A stretch of DNA of 64,000 nucleotides from Mycobacterium colombiense CECT 3035 (GCF_002105755.1 NZ_CP020821.1:2108001-2172000); one strand, 5' to 3'. Counted from the stretch's first letter, positions 26,628 to 35,654 are shown. Program-made: numbers and translations. Notes: generated by a model not told the origin, from the letters alone.

Positions 26628-27536
26628 GTGGGCGATTACGAATTCTTGAAGTGGGAGACGTTCGACGAAGGCAGGATCGTTCGGATTTCGCTGAACCGCC
26701 CCGACCAGCGAAACGCCCAGAATCGGGGGATGCTGGTCGAACTCGATGACGCGTTTGCCCGCGCCGAGTCCGATGACACCGTCCGCGTCGTCGTGCTGGC
26801 CGGCGAGGGCCCGATGTTCTCGTCCGGCCACGACATCGGCTCCAAACAGGCGCGTGCCGAGTTCAGTCCGGGCGCCGGCCAGCACCCCACCGTGACCATC
26901 AACGGAGGCACGCGGGACGGCGCGGAGCGGACCATGCTGCAGGAATGGCACTACTTCTTTCAGAACAACCTGCGCTGGCGCAACCTACGCAAGATCACGA
27001 TCGCCCAGGTGCACGGCGACGTGTTCTCGGCAGGTCTCATGCTGATCTGGGCCTGTGACCTCATCGTGGGGAGCGAGGAGGTGCGCTTCGCCGATGTGGT
27101 GGGGACACGGCTGGGCATGTGCGGCATGGAATACTTCGGCCATCCCTGGGAATTCGGACCCCGCCGCACGAAGGAACTCATGCTCACCGGTGACGCGATC
27201 GGGATCGAGGAGGCCTACCGGCTCGGCATGGTCAGCAAGATCTTCACGCGCGACGAACTCGCGGAGCGCACGTTGGAGCTGGCGCGGCGCATCTCGAAGG
27301 TCCCCACGATGGCGGCCCTGCTCATCAAGGAGTCGGTAAACCAATCAGTGGACAACATGGGTTTTTACAATGCGCTGCAATCGTGTTTCGCACTGCACCA
27401 ATTGAATCACTCGCACTGGGCCCAGATCCGCGAGGACAAGCTCCCGACCGCGGGCGAAGAGCAAGGGGTGCCGAACTGGCGAACCGCTCCCCCTGTTGTG
27501 TTGGCGGTCAAGGATCAGGTCCGGTCCGGCGCCTAA
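26628..27536 (+). CDS. crotonase-family protein (atypical active site)
   Basis: A 302-residue enoyl-CoA hydratase/isomerase-superfamily protein. The fold is clear from ISLNRPDQRNAQN, the CoA-binding FSSGHDIG and the oxyanion-hole region VHGDVFSAGLMLIWACDLIV. The two glutamates of classical hydratases are absent: the GGGxEL position reads SAGLML and the PExxLG position reads FADVVGTRLG. A simple hydratase reaction is therefore doubtful, and isomerase, hydrolase or lyase chemistry is possible. GTG start. First gene of a rightward operon, followed 4 bases later by a PaaI-type thioesterase. An operator-like palindrome sits 47 bases upstream. Confidence 0.82.
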   Translation: MGDYEFLKWETFDEGRIVRISLNRPDQRNAQNRGMLVELDDAFARAESDDTVRVVVLAGEGPMFSSGHDIGSKQARAEFSPGAGQHPTVTINGGTRDGAERTMLQEWHYFFQNNLRWRNLRKITIAQVHGDVFSAGLMLIWACDLIVGSEEVRFADVVGTRLGMCGMEYFGHPWEFGPRRTKELMLTGDAIGIEEAYRLGMVSKIFTRDELAERTLELARRISKVPTMAALLIKESVNQSVDNMGFYNALQSCFALHQLNHSHWAQIREDKLPTAGEEQGVPNWRTAPPVVLAVKDQVRSGA

Positions 27537-27540
27537 CGTT

Positions 27541-27996
27541 GTGGCGGTGAACAATAACTCACCCGAGGCGCCACGCCCGATGAACGTCACCGTGCCGGGG
27601 CATCTCTTCGCGCAGCTGCCGTTCTACGACGTCGTCGATACCGATGATTCGGTGGTCGTCGACCTGCGCAACCGACCGGATCTGACGAACCTGCGCGGCG
27701 CGCTGCAGGGTGGACTCGTCGCCACGCTCATCGACATCGCCGCCGGGCGCCTTGCGGTCAAATACGCCGGCGATGGCGGCGGGGCGGGAACCGCGGACAT
27801 GTCAATCCACTTCCTGGCACCCATCGTCGATGGCCCCGCGCGCGCTACCGCCACGTTGGTGCGCGCGGGGAAGCGGATGATCGTTGTCGGCGTCGACGTC
27901 TTCGACGTTGGCCGAAACCGGCTCGCGGCCCGCGCCACGCTGAGCTTCGCGATCCTTGCACGCCGCAACCCTGTTCACGTTGCGGCGGCCCCGTAG
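27541..27996 (+). CDS. PaaI-family hotdog thioesterase
   Basis: A 151-residue single-hotdog protein. The segment LRGALQGGLVATLIDIAAGRLA is the central helix of PaaI/YdiI-type acyl-CoA thioesterases (HGG/QGG plus Asp), followed by the strands TADMSIHFLAPI and ATLVRAGKRMIVVGVDV. Such enzymes release CoA from dead-end or over-accumulated acyl-CoA intermediates. GTG 541 or 547 could start it; both follow the crotonase stop directly. The 3' end overlaps the convergent acyl-CoA dehydrogenase gene by 22 bases. Confidence 0.8.
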   Translation: MAVNNNSPEAPRPMNVTVPGHLFAQLPFYDVVDTDDSVVVDLRNRPDLTNLRGALQGGLVATLIDIAAGRLAVKYAGDGGGAGTADMSIHFLAPIVDGPARATATLVRAGKRMIVVGVDVFDVGRNRLAARATLSFAILARRNPVHVAAAP

Positions 27997-28994
27997 CGCG
28001 CATCGGCCACCCGGTCCAACGCGACGGCAGGTTCGCCGAAAACCATTGCCCATCCCCGGACCCGGCGATAGTAGAGCTGGATGTCGCCCTCCATGCCGAA
28101 CCCGTACCCGCCGTGGATGTGCAGGCTACGCCGCGTGGCATCGCGCGCCGTCTCATAGGCGAACGCGAACGCCATCGCGGCCAGCTCAGGCACGCGTTCG
28201 GGCTCATCGGCGAATGCGCACGCCGCCTTGAGCCCCAGCAGCCGCGCCCCGTCGGCGGCAGTGGCGCTGTCGGCCAGCGGGTGGGACACCGCTTGGAAGC
28301 TTCCGATCGGGGCTCCGAAGGCGTGCCGTTGTTTGGCGTAGTCGACACCGATCTCGACTGCCTTCTTGGCCGCACCCGCCAGCGCGGCAGCCGTGAGCAT
28401 GAGCCACAAGTCAAGAGCGCCGCAGAACAGATCGCGCGCCTGCGTCCCGGCGACGAGGACGATGGGCTCGTCCTCAAGGGAGATATCCGCCAGCGGCAAT
28501 GACGCGAGGTTTTCCACCGCGACGCGGTTCTTCCCGATGGGCACCACCAGCAATCGTCCGTCGGCAAGAGCGATCACATGGTCTGCCACCGCCCCGCCCG
28601 GAACCAGTGGCAACCGGCCATCGCGCACGGCGCGCGGCGCGAACGTGACCAGCTGGTCACCCGCCATGGCCGCGCTCAGTAACCCTGCGCCCGCCTCGCC
28701 GGAGTCGGCCAGCAGTCGCGCGGCAACCTGCGCCTCGATAACAGGCGCAGACGCGACCGCGCGACCGAACTGCTCGGCGATCAGCGCAAGTTCCAGTTCG
28801 GAGGCACCCCACCCACCGGCCGCCTCACCGACCGCCATCTCGACTGCACCTGTCTCCCGCAGTGCTTTCCACAACTTGTGATCGAAGCCCGACGGCTCGG
28901 CCGCCCGCACTCTCTCCGAGGTCGACTCACGCGCAAACAGCGCGGCGAAGGAATCCACCAACTGTCTCTGTTCGCCCGTCAGGCTCAGGTCCAC
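27975..28994 (-). CDS. acyl-CoA dehydrogenase, short alpha-type subunit
   Basis: A 339-residue FadE-like protein. The N-terminal helical domain (LTGEQRQLVDSFAALFARES) and the C-terminal four-helix domain (GVDYAKQRHAFGAPIGSFQAVSHPLAD, then HIHGGYGFGMEGDI) are clear; the middle beta domain is short. Proteins of this size in actinobacterial catabolic clusters usually form alpha2-beta2 complexes with a full-length partner. The partner here is probably the divergent gene at 29100. GTG at 28994 is chosen for the GGGACGG eight bases upstream. An operator-like repeat lies between the two divergent genes. Substrate is unknown. Confidence 0.85.
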   Translation of the reverse strand: MDLSLTGEQRQLVDSFAALFARESTSERVRAAEPSGFDHKLWKALRETGAVEMAVGEAAGGWGASELELALIAEQFGRAVASAPVIEAQVAARLLADSGEAGAGLLSAAMAGDQLVTFAPRAVRDGRLPLVPGGAVADHVIALADGRLLVVPIGKNRVAVENLASLPLADISLEDEPIVLVAGTQARDLFCGALDLWLMLTAAALAGAAKKAVEIGVDYAKQRHAFGAPIGSFQAVSHPLADSATAADGARLLGLKAACAFADEPERVPELAAMAFAFAYETARDATRRSLHIHGGYGFGMEGDIQLYYRRVRGWAMVFGEPAVALDRVADARYGAAAT

Positions 28995-29027
28995 GATTAC
29001 CGTCCCATCACGTGCGGATATGGTTAC

Positions 29028-29052
29028 TCTCAAAATTGAGATTATCATTATC
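29028..29052. promoter_or_regulatory. inverted repeats in divergent promoter, site 2
   Basis: Two overlapping repeats: TCTCAA-AA-TTGAGA (29028-29041) and GAGATT-ATC-ATTATC (29038-29052). The second resembles the N3-spaced operators at 36475 and 60555. The region lies between the two divergent acyl-CoA dehydrogenase genes. Confidence 0.5.
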
Positions 29053-29099
29053 GACCATGCCGCCCCCGGGGCCCGTACGACGACAGATTGGCCTGATAC

Positions 29100-30260
29100 A
29101 TGCATTTTCAGCTCGCCGCAGATACCGCGACCTACCGCGACGGCATCCGTGCTCACCTTCGGGACATACTCACTCCCGAATTCGAAGAGCGCATCTATCG
29201 CAGCGGCGTCGCGCATGACGACGGGTTCGCCAAAAGCCTGGTCGAGAAAGGCTATTTCGCTCCGGCCTGGCCCGTCGAGCTCGGTGGGCAGAACCGCAAC
29301 GTGTGGGACGATCAGGTCCTCAAAGAGGAACTCATGCGTTTTGACGCGCCGCTCTACCTGTCCGAGACAACCAGGATGGTGGCATCGATTATTCGCGCGG
29401 TCGGCACCCCGGCGCAAAAGGATCGAATTCTGGCCGGCGCGATCAGCGGCGACATCACCATCGCCCTTGGCTTCACGGAACCCGAGTGCGGGTCGGACGT
29501 CGCGGCTGCCGCCACCAGGGCCGTTCGGGACCGCGACGAGTGGGTGATCAACGGTTCCAAGATGTTCACCACCAACGGTCACATCGCCGACTTCATATTT
29601 CTACTCGCGCGCACGAGCCCGGATAAACCGAAACATCAGGGGCTCACGATGTTTCTGGTGCCGTGTGACTCCGATGGCTTTGCGGCACAGGCGGTCTGGA
29701 CACTTTCCGGGGAACGCACCAATATCACCTTCTACAGCGATGTCCGCGTCGGCGACGAGTGGCGGATTGGTGAAGTCGATGACGGCTGGCGGGTGCTCGG
29801 GCTGTCGTTGCAGGACGAGCACGCATCCGGCTGGGGCCCGCATCTGATCCGGTTGCTGGACCATGCCGAACACTGGGCAACCACCAGCCAGGAAGACGAC
29901 GGCTCGGCACCCATCGCGAAAACCGATGTGCGGCGCCGGCTGGCCCGCATCGCGATGGAGACCGAGGTGTCGATGCTGCTGCAGCGACGGTGCGTGTGGA
30001 TGTTCGAACAGGGCGACGTCCCGGTGGCCGAGGGACCGATGTCCAAGGTATTCAGCACCGAGGCGCTCGAACGGGCCAGCCAAGACGTGGTCGAACTCGT
30101 CGGCGCCGACGGCTTACGCAGCTACCTCGAACCGAGCGCTCCCGAACGCGGACGGTTCGACCACTCATTGCGGTTCTCGTTGGGCACCACGATCTATGCG
30201 GGTACCAGTGAGGTTCAGCGCACCATCATCGCCCAGCGCGGGCTCGGCCTACCCCGTTAG
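29100..30260 (+). CDS. acyl-CoA dehydrogenase, beta-type subunit
   Basis: A 386-residue FadE-like flavoprotein with the full domain set: N-terminal helices, the FAD/substrate loop ALGFTEPECGSDVAAA, WVINGSKMFTTNG, the FVR-like region, and the C-terminal EVQRTIIAQRGLGLPR. At the usual YEGT catalytic-base position the sequence is IYAGTSEVQR, so the classical glutamate is replaced by alanine. This is common in heteromeric or side-chain-specific dehydrogenases where another residue or subunit supplies the base. ATG at 29100. Divergent from the shorter subunit at 27975-28994, and its 3' end overlaps the convergent TetR gene by 12 bases. Confidence 0.87.
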   Translation: MHFQLAADTATYRDGIRAHLRDILTPEFEERIYRSGVAHDDGFAKSLVEKGYFAPAWPVELGGQNRNVWDDQVLKEELMRFDAPLYLSETTRMVASIIRAVGTPAQKDRILAGAISGDITIALGFTEPECGSDVAAAATRAVRDRDEWVINGSKMFTTNGHIADFIFLLARTSPDKPKHQGLTMFLVPCDSDGFAAQAVWTLSGERTNITFYSDVRVGDEWRIGEVDDGWRVLGLSLQDEHASGWGPHLIRLLDHAEHWATTSQEDDGSAPIAKTDVRRRLARIAMETEVSMLLQRRCVWMFEQGDVPVAEGPMSKVFSTEALERASQDVVELVGADGLRSYLEPSAPERGRFDHSLRFSLGTTIYAGTSEVQRTIIAQRGLGLPR

Positions 30261-31046
30261 TTTCTTTGGCCGTCCGCCCCGACCGGTGGATGCCGCGCGC
30301 GAGGCCGCCTTGCGCGCGGGCTTGGTCTTGACATCCGGGGCAGGCGGCGTGACGGCTTGCTTACACCACGCCCACAATTGGTCCTCGGTCAGCTTGGATC
30401 CCTTGCCGCCCAGATGAAAAACACCGATCTGAGCGAGCGCGGTGAGCGTCGTGTTCAGCAATGTGGTCAGCTGCGCGGGGGTCAGGTCGGTGCGTACCAG
30501 GCCGGCCCGAGCACACGAGGTGATGATCTTCGTCAGGAGCTTCAGATGCGGCTCCCACACCTTGGCGAAGTCGTCCGGCCGCTCGATCTCCAGGCTCAGG
30601 TTGTAGATCGTCATGACCCGGCCGCCGACAGCTTCCGACGACTCCGCGCGCGACAGCACCCCCCGGCAGAAGGCCTCGAGCTGCTCCATCGGACCGTCGG
30701 CCGCGGCGACATCCTGCCTGATGTCCTCGGTGAACTGACTTGTCACGTTCTCGTACAGCGCCAACATGAGTTCTTCTTTGCCCGCGAAATGTTGGTAGAA
30801 AGCGCGGAGACTCAGGTTCGACCTGTCGATGAGCGTCTGGATCGTGAAGTCGGCCTTGCCTGACTCCTCTACCAATTCGAGCGCGGTGGCCAAAAATCGC
30901 GAACTGCGGGCGAGGGCACGCGCTCGCGCGGTACTCAACCGCCGCTCGATCGTGCGTTGCTGCCACGTGCCGGGCAGCTCGACCTCGGTATCGACCAGTT
31001 CTAGGCCGGTTTCGGAGTCGGAACCGGCAGGCTTCTTTGTAGGCAT
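30249..31046 (-). CDS. TetR-family regulator with AT-hook-like tail
   Basis: A 265-residue regulator. The TetR helix-turn-helix spans about residues 45-95 (ALELVEESGKADFTIQTLIDRSNLSLRAFYQHF is split here only by normal helices), ending in AFYQHFAGKEEL. A ligand-binding helical domain follows to about 230. The C-terminus is unusual: Lys/Arg/Ala-rich and ending GRGGRPKKLTG, which resembles an AT-hook (core GRP flanked by basic residues). It is the only TetR gene in the catabolic island and is the best candidate for the repeated GAGAAT/ATTCTC operators. Ligands of such regulators are often acyl-CoA esters. Its own promoter region also contains an ATTCTC half-site (near 31114). Confidence 0.88.
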   Translation of the reverse strand: MPTKKPAGSDSETGLELVDTEVELPGTWQQRTIERRLSTARARALARSSRFLATALELVEESGKADFTIQTLIDRSNLSLRAFYQHFAGKEELMLALYENVTSQFTEDIRQDVAAADGPMEQLEAFCRGVLSRAESSEAVGGRVMTIYNLSLEIERPDDFAKVWEPHLKLLTKIITSCARAGLVRTDLTPAQLTTLLNTTLTALAQIGVFHLGGKGSKLTEDQLWAWCKQAVTPPAPDVKTKPARKAASRAASTGRGGRPKKLTG

Positions 31047-31242
31047 AATGCGCTAAGAATACGCGTCCGACATGGAAAATGTACGATCTACCTATACGTG
31101 TATGTTGATTCTCACTTCGCGTAAGTCACTGTTGCCGGCGCGGCGGCCTTTCCGTCAGGGCTCGGTTGGCGTCCCGCACTAGCGGGGCACGTGGCCGCCC
31201 GGAGGTGCCCGGGCACACGAGGCGGACCCGATGCGGTACCGT

Positions 31243-31258
31243 GGAAACGGTCATTCTC
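31243..31258. promoter_or_regulatory. operator-like repeat, site 3
   Basis: GGAAAC-GGTC-ATTCTC, with one perfect half-site (ATTCTC) and one degenerate half. It lies 59 bases before the start of the amidohydrolase gene at 31317. The left half is identical to that of the site at 47966. Confidence 0.45.
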
Positions 31259-31316
31259 ATTTCCGTCTCAGTGTGCCACGAATGAAGCCACGGGCCGTTC
31301 CCGAAGGAGTGCAGCG

Positions 31317-32504
31317 TTGAGCGCAGATATCCTAATCGTCTCGCCGGACGACCATCTGGTGGAGCCGGCCGATCTGTGGACCAGCCGGCTGCCGGAGCGC
31401 TATCGAGACATCGGGCCGCGGATAGTTCGCACCCGCGGGCGCATGGATCCGTCCGTCACGTCCGACGTCGCGTTTGTCGAGGATGACGAGGGCCGCGACG
31501 CGGACATCTGGCACTACGAGGACGCGGTTATCCCGATCCCCCTCATCAGTGCGGCCGCCGGCTACGAGATCGACGAACTCACCACCGACCCGATCACGTA
31601 CGACGAGATGCGGCCGGGCTGCTTCCGTCCGGCGGACCGGCTCGCGGACATGGATATCGCCGGCATCGAGGCGTCGGCCTGTTTCCCCAATACCCTCGTC
31701 CGTTTCTGCGGTCAACGCTTCCTGTACGGCAAGGACAAAGAGCTCGCGCAGCTCTGCGTCCAGGCCTACAACGACTTCCAGATCGACGAGTGGGGCGGAA
31801 GCTCGAACGGTCGGTTGATCCCGCTTGGCATCATCCCGCTCTGGGACGTCGAACTCGCCGTCAAAGAGGTCGAACGGGTGGCGGCCAAGGGCATGCATGC
31901 CGTGTGTTTCTCGGAGCTGCCCGCTCGTCTCGATCTGCCGTCCATTCACAGCGGCTATTGGGACCCGTTCTTCGCCGCATGCGAGCGAAACCAGGTCGGG
32001 ATCATGCTGCACATCGGGTCGAGTTCTTCACTCACCAAGTCCTCCCCCGACTCGCCGCACGTCGTGACGAGCGCACTGATGGCGGTCAATTGCACTATCG
32101 CGCTGGTCGACTGGCTGTTCTCCGGCAAGCTGATGCAATTTCCCGACCTCAAGCTCGCGTTCGCCGAGGCGCAAGCGGGTTGGATCCCCTACTACCTGCA
32201 GCGTGTCGACGAGGTCTGGGAGGACCGGCGGGCGTGGGGCGGGATCCATCCCCTGCTGACCGAACCGCCCAGCAGCCAGGTACCCGGCCGAGTGTGGTTT
32301 TCCACCTTCGGCGATCCGGTCGCCTTCCGCATCCTGGATCTCGTCGGTGAGGACCAGCTCATGTTCGAAACCGACTACCCGCACAACGACACGAACTGGC
32401 CGCACAGCACCGAGGTCGCCAATAAGGCGACGGAAGGCTTGGACGAGGCAACCAAGCGAAAGGTGCTGTCCACCAACGCGAAGAACTTCTTCGGGATGGC
32501 CTAG
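31317..32504 (+). CDS. amidohydrolase-2-family metal-dependent hydrolase/decarboxylase
   Basis: A 395-residue TIM-barrel protein of the ACMS-decarboxylase-like amidohydrolase_2 family. The first metal motif is DDHLVEP (DxH instead of HxH), a middle histidine is in IMLHIGSS, and the late metal/catalytic Asp is in MFETDYPHNDT. Family members cleave C-C or C-N bonds; in CoA-based catabolic islands they may hydrolyse or decarboxylate ring-derived intermediates. TTG at 31317 is supported by GAAGGAG about eight bases upstream. The gene is monocistronic, divergent from the TetR gene, and the most distant of the four amidohydrolases in the window. Confidence 0.82.
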   Translation: MSADILIVSPDDHLVEPADLWTSRLPERYRDIGPRIVRTRGRMDPSVTSDVAFVEDDEGRDADIWHYEDAVIPIPLISAAAGYEIDELTTDPITYDEMRPGCFRPADRLADMDIAGIEASACFPNTLVRFCGQRFLYGKDKELAQLCVQAYNDFQIDEWGGSSNGRLIPLGIIPLWDVELAVKEVERVAAKGMHAVCFSELPARLDLPSIHSGYWDPFFAACERNQVGIMLHIGSSSSLTKSSPDSPHVVTSALMAVNCTIALVDWLFSGKLMQFPDLKLAFAEAQAGWIPYYLQRVDEVWEDRRAWGGIHPLLTEPPSSQVPGRVWFSTFGDPVAFRILDLVGEDQLMFETDYPHNDTNWPHSTEVANKATEGLDEATKRKVLSTNAKNFFGMA

Positions 32505-32520
32505 CACGGTTTCCCAACCG

Positions 32521-33345
32521 CTAACGGGCCTTCCAGTCCGGCTTGCGCTTCTCGAGGAAGGCGCGCGGGCCCTCGATGGCGTCTTTCGTCAGGGCCACCT
32601 TCATCCGGTAGTTCTCGGCGAGCAGCTCTGCCTCGTAGATGGGCATCGTCAGCCCTTTGCGCACGGCCATCCGTGAACCCCGGACCGCCAGCGGCGCATT
32701 CGAATTCACCACGTCGGCAATCTCCCAGGCGCGTCCCATGAGTGCTTCGTGCTCGACCACCTCGGTGAAGACACCTAAGTCGTATGCGCGCTGCGCGTCA
32801 AGCTTTTCGTGCTTGCCCATCAAGATCAGCCGCATCGCCACCGGTAGCGGAAGGATACGGGCGAGCCTGACCCCCTCACGGCCGGATGTCACGCCGATGC
32901 TGACATGTGGATCCATCAATGTCGCACGTTCGGAGGCGACGGTGATGTCCGCCGTGGTCACGAGGTCCATTCCCGCACCGCAAGCGATGCCGTTCACCGC
33001 GCAGATGATCGGCTTGGTCATTTGCAGCCATGGCGGCGTGGCCTCCTGCGGCGCATCCCACTGTCGCATCGAACTGAGAATGGGCTCGCCCTGGTTATCG
33101 ATTCCCGCCGCGTTCTCCATGTCGTGGTCCGCCGCCTTGTTGACATCCGCCCCGACGCACAAGGCGCGGCCGGCACCCGTGATGATCACCGTCCAGATAT
33201 CCTGCGACCGTTCGATTTCCGCATAGGCCATGGTCAATTCGGCGATCATCTCGTCGTTGATCGCGTTGAGCACCTCAGGACGGTTGAGGGTCACACAAGC
33301 GGTATGACCCCTGACCTCGACCTCGATCGTGTCGTAGTGTGTCAC
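32521..33345 (-). CDS. crotonase-family protein with DPHVSIG active-site variant
   Basis: A 274-residue enoyl-CoA hydratase/isomerase-superfamily protein: VTLNRPEVLNAIN, CoA-binding CVGADV, oxyanion-hole GIACGAGMDLV. The classical PExxLG glutamate region reads LMDPHVSIGV, with His in place of Glu, and the first Glu position is Asp. The two tandem crotonases at 44884 and 45696 share the DPHVSIG variant, so these form a subfamily whose reaction may not be simple hydration. It ends a leftward run that begins at the HpaI-type aldolase; the gap to the upstream dehydrogenase gene is 42 bases. Confidence 0.82.
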   Translation of the reverse strand: MTHYDTIEVEVRGHTACVTLNRPEVLNAINDEMIAELTMAYAEIERSQDIWTVIITGAGRALCVGADVNKAADHDMENAAGIDNQGEPILSSMRQWDAPQEATPPWLQMTKPIICAVNGIACGAGMDLVTTADITVASERATLMDPHVSIGVTSGREGVRLARILPLPVAMRLILMGKHEKLDAQRAYDLGVFTEVVEHEALMGRAWEIADVVNSNAPLAVRGSRMAVRKGLTMPIYEAELLAENYRMKVALTKDAIEGPRAFLEKRKPDWKAR

Positions 33346-33387
33346 CCGGTCAGGCCCTCCTCTCAGCGCATTCGGGAGCGATCGATT

Positions 33388-34467
33388 TCATTCGGCGGCC
33401 GCGGCGGCCCGGGCGGTCGGGTGAACACCGAGGATGTCGTGGAACCTGTCGCAGTAGCGAGGCCAGACATCCGGGTTCAACAAGCGAGGGGGCATCCGGC
33501 CTTCGAAGATCGTCTGCCACTGAGTGGCGGTCGCCACGGCGATGTCCCGCGCCGCCTCCACGGTGATGCCGGCGGTGTGCGGTGTCGCAACGACGTTGTC
33601 GAGCCGAAGCAGAGGGTTGTCCTGCCGGGGCGGCTCTTCGTGGAATACATCGAGACCCGCTCCAGCGATTCGACCGTTGACGAGCGCGTCGAACAACGCC
33701 GCCTCGTCATGGACCGGGCCGCGGGCCGTGGTGATGAAGAAGGCGGTCGGCTTCATCGCGGCGAACTGCGTTCTGCCGATGAGCCCGTGCGTCTCTCTGG
33801 TCAGTGGACACGTCACCTGTACGAAGTCCGACCGCTCGAGCAGCTCGCCAAGCGACACGCGCCGCACACCGCGGGTCCGTGCGGTCTCGTCGTCGAGGTA
33901 GGGGTCGAAGACCAGCACCTCCATGCCGAGCGGCGCGCACAGCTCGACGAGGCGGCCACCGATGGCACCCAGCCCGACGACACCAAGCGTCTTGCCGAGC
34001 AGTTGACTTCCCCGCAGGGACTGCCGGTCACCGAGCGGGCCGCTGCGCAACACCCGGTCGGAGACGGTGATCTTCTTGGCGAGGTCGAGCATGAATCCCA
34101 GTGCGTGCTCGGCCACGGCCTCGGCACCCGGCCCGGAGTTGTTGCACACCGCTATCCCCGCGCGCGTGCACGCATCGACGTCGATGACGTCATACCCGGC
34201 CCCGGCTGAGCAGACGGCGAGCAGGGTGGAACAGCGCGCGATCAGTGCCTGCCCGGCCAGCCACTGCGCACCGTCGGCCACCGACGCGACATCGGTTCGG
34301 GTGGCGACTTGATAGCCGTGTGCGGATTCCAATGCTGCCCAACCTTGTTCGGCGGGAGCTTTCAGATCGAGCTTGACGATATCGATTCCGGAAAGTTCCA
34401 GGATGTCCCCCGCGGCGGGGTCGGTCCACCGCTCGACGACCAACCGCGGTCGTGGCGCATCGGTCAT
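33388..34467 (-). CDS. D-isomer-specific 2-hydroxyacid dehydrogenase
   Basis: A 359-residue NAD-dependent dehydrogenase. The coenzyme motif is GVVGLGAIGG; substrate-binding and catalytic parts are visible as NNSGPGAEAVAEHALG, TTARGPVHDEAAL (Arg), GAGLDVFHEEPP (Glu) and TPHTAG (His). The family reduces 2-keto acids or oxidises D-2-hydroxy acids. ATG at 34467 is the start consistent with family length. It lies 28 bases downstream of the dioxygenase-like gene and in the same leftward run as the aldolase, so the three probably process a small oxo-/hydroxy-acid fragment. The C-terminus is Ala-rich (ARAAAAAE) and of no clear function. Confidence 0.87.
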   Translation of the reverse strand: MTDAPRPRLVVERWTDPAAGDILELSGIDIVKLDLKAPAEQGWAALESAHGYQVATRTDVASVADGAQWLAGQALIARCSTLLAVCSAGAGYDVIDVDACTRAGIAVCNNSGPGAEAVAEHALGFMLDLAKKITVSDRVLRSGPLGDRQSLRGSQLLGKTLGVVGLGAIGGRLVELCAPLGMEVLVFDPYLDDETARTRGVRRVSLGELLERSDFVQVTCPLTRETHGLIGRTQFAAMKPTAFFITTARGPVHDEAALFDALVNGRIAGAGLDVFHEEPPRQDNPLLRLDNVVATPHTAGITVEAARDIAVATATQWQTIFEGRMPPRLLNPDVWPRYCDRFHDILGVHPTARAAAAAE

Positions 34468-34495
34468 CTGCCCGGCACGCCTTTCGCGCCTGCAG

Positions 34496-35611
34496 TCATG
34501 GCCGAGCCTTGGGCTTGGCCTGCGCCGCCTTGAACATGTCGGCCAGCGCGGTGTCGACGTTGCGGTAGTCGTTGCGCGCGACCGCGCCGTCGCGTCCGGG
34601 CACCACGTCGTATCCGAGCCGCAGATCCTTGTTTTCCATGTGGAAGTACTCGCGACCGATCGGTAGACGACGATCCTCGCGCGGGACCTCCATCCAGGCG
34701 CGCAGGAAACAGCGGGCTTTCTTCGGGTCGTTGCTGCTGACGAAGTCCGACCGGGAATGACACATCGCGAAATTGTTGGCGACGGCCGCTTCCCCGGACT
34801 CCAAACGGAATTCGACCTGCTGGTCGACGAGTATGTTGCGGAGCAGTTCGACGGCCTCTTCTTGCTTCGGGGTGAATTCACGACCGAGGGTCTTCATCGC
34901 CGGCAGGATGCTGCTGTAGGTGAAGTTGATGCAGATGCGCCCGTTGATTTGGGAGAAGACGGGCACGTCATAGGGGGTGATATCGGGCTGGTCATCCGGT
35001 TGTTCGCTGCGTCGGTGGTGCGGAAAGCCTTGATAGAGCACGTCTAGCAGGTCGGGACGCTCGGCCAGGATTCGGTTGTGCGCAGCGGGCCCGCTCGCAA
35101 ACTGGCTTTCGCCGCCCTGGGCCGCCGGGTAGACGCACAGCAGCGCCAGGATGTCGGCGGCATCGTTGTGCATGGCAAGTTCGGCGCGAGACTTCGTGCC
35201 GCGCGCGGGCTGGATTCCGCCGGGCAGGATCTCTTCCTGCACACGCACCATGCGGTGGCCAAAGGAATTGTTCGACACCAAATAGCCCAGATGCGTGCAG
35301 AACGCCCAGTAGATGCGTTCGAGGTCTTCAATATCATGCTGATCGACTGGAAAGCCCCGCACGCATGCCAGGCCTTTGCCGAACATCAGGTCCTGGTAGA
35401 GCCGTCTTAGATCGTCGTCGAGGTCTGGGTGTCGAGCATCCTCCGGCGTGATGTCGTCTCGGTCTTTACCCGCGGTCTTGGCCAGGATCGATTCCAGGGC
35501 AGCCACATTGCGGGCGGACAGGTCGAAGGCGAAGTCTTCCTTGCTCGCGAAGTCCGCGCCGGTCCACGCCATGGGGTCGGTGACGCGTTCGGTGTAGATG
35601 GCTGTCGGCAT
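34496..35611 (-). CDS. TauD/TfdA-like Fe(II)/2-oxoglutarate dioxygenase
   Basis: A 371-residue protein of the TauD superfamily. The iron facial triad is recognisable as HND in ELAMHNDAAD, with the distal His in NFAMCHSRSDF; the 2-oxoglutarate-binding Arg is in CFLRAWMEV. The N-terminal part (GLACVRGFPVD) is also typical. Such enzymes hydroxylate unactivated carbons with O2 and 2-oxoglutarate, often starting breakdown of a side chain. ATG 35611 start. It sits between the HpaI-type aldolase (43 bases upstream) and the 2-hydroxyacid dehydrogenase. The substrate is unknown. Confidence 0.82.
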   Translation of the reverse strand: MPTAIYTERVTDPMAWTGADFASKEDFAFDLSARNVAALESILAKTAGKDRDDITPEDARHPDLDDDLRRLYQDLMFGKGLACVRGFPVDQHDIEDLERIYWAFCTHLGYLVSNNSFGHRMVRVQEEILPGGIQPARGTKSRAELAMHNDAADILALLCVYPAAQGGESQFASGPAAHNRILAERPDLLDVLYQGFPHHRRSEQPDDQPDITPYDVPVFSQINGRICINFTYSSILPAMKTLGREFTPKQEEAVELLRNILVDQQVEFRLESGEAAVANNFAMCHSRSDFVSSNDPKKARCFLRAWMEVPREDRRLPIGREYFHMENKDLRLGYDVVPGRDGAVARNDYRNVDTALADMFKAAQAKPKARP

Positions 35612-35654
35612 CCGGTCCTCCTGGTGGATTGGCGTCGCTCTCGGCTACTCGGTG

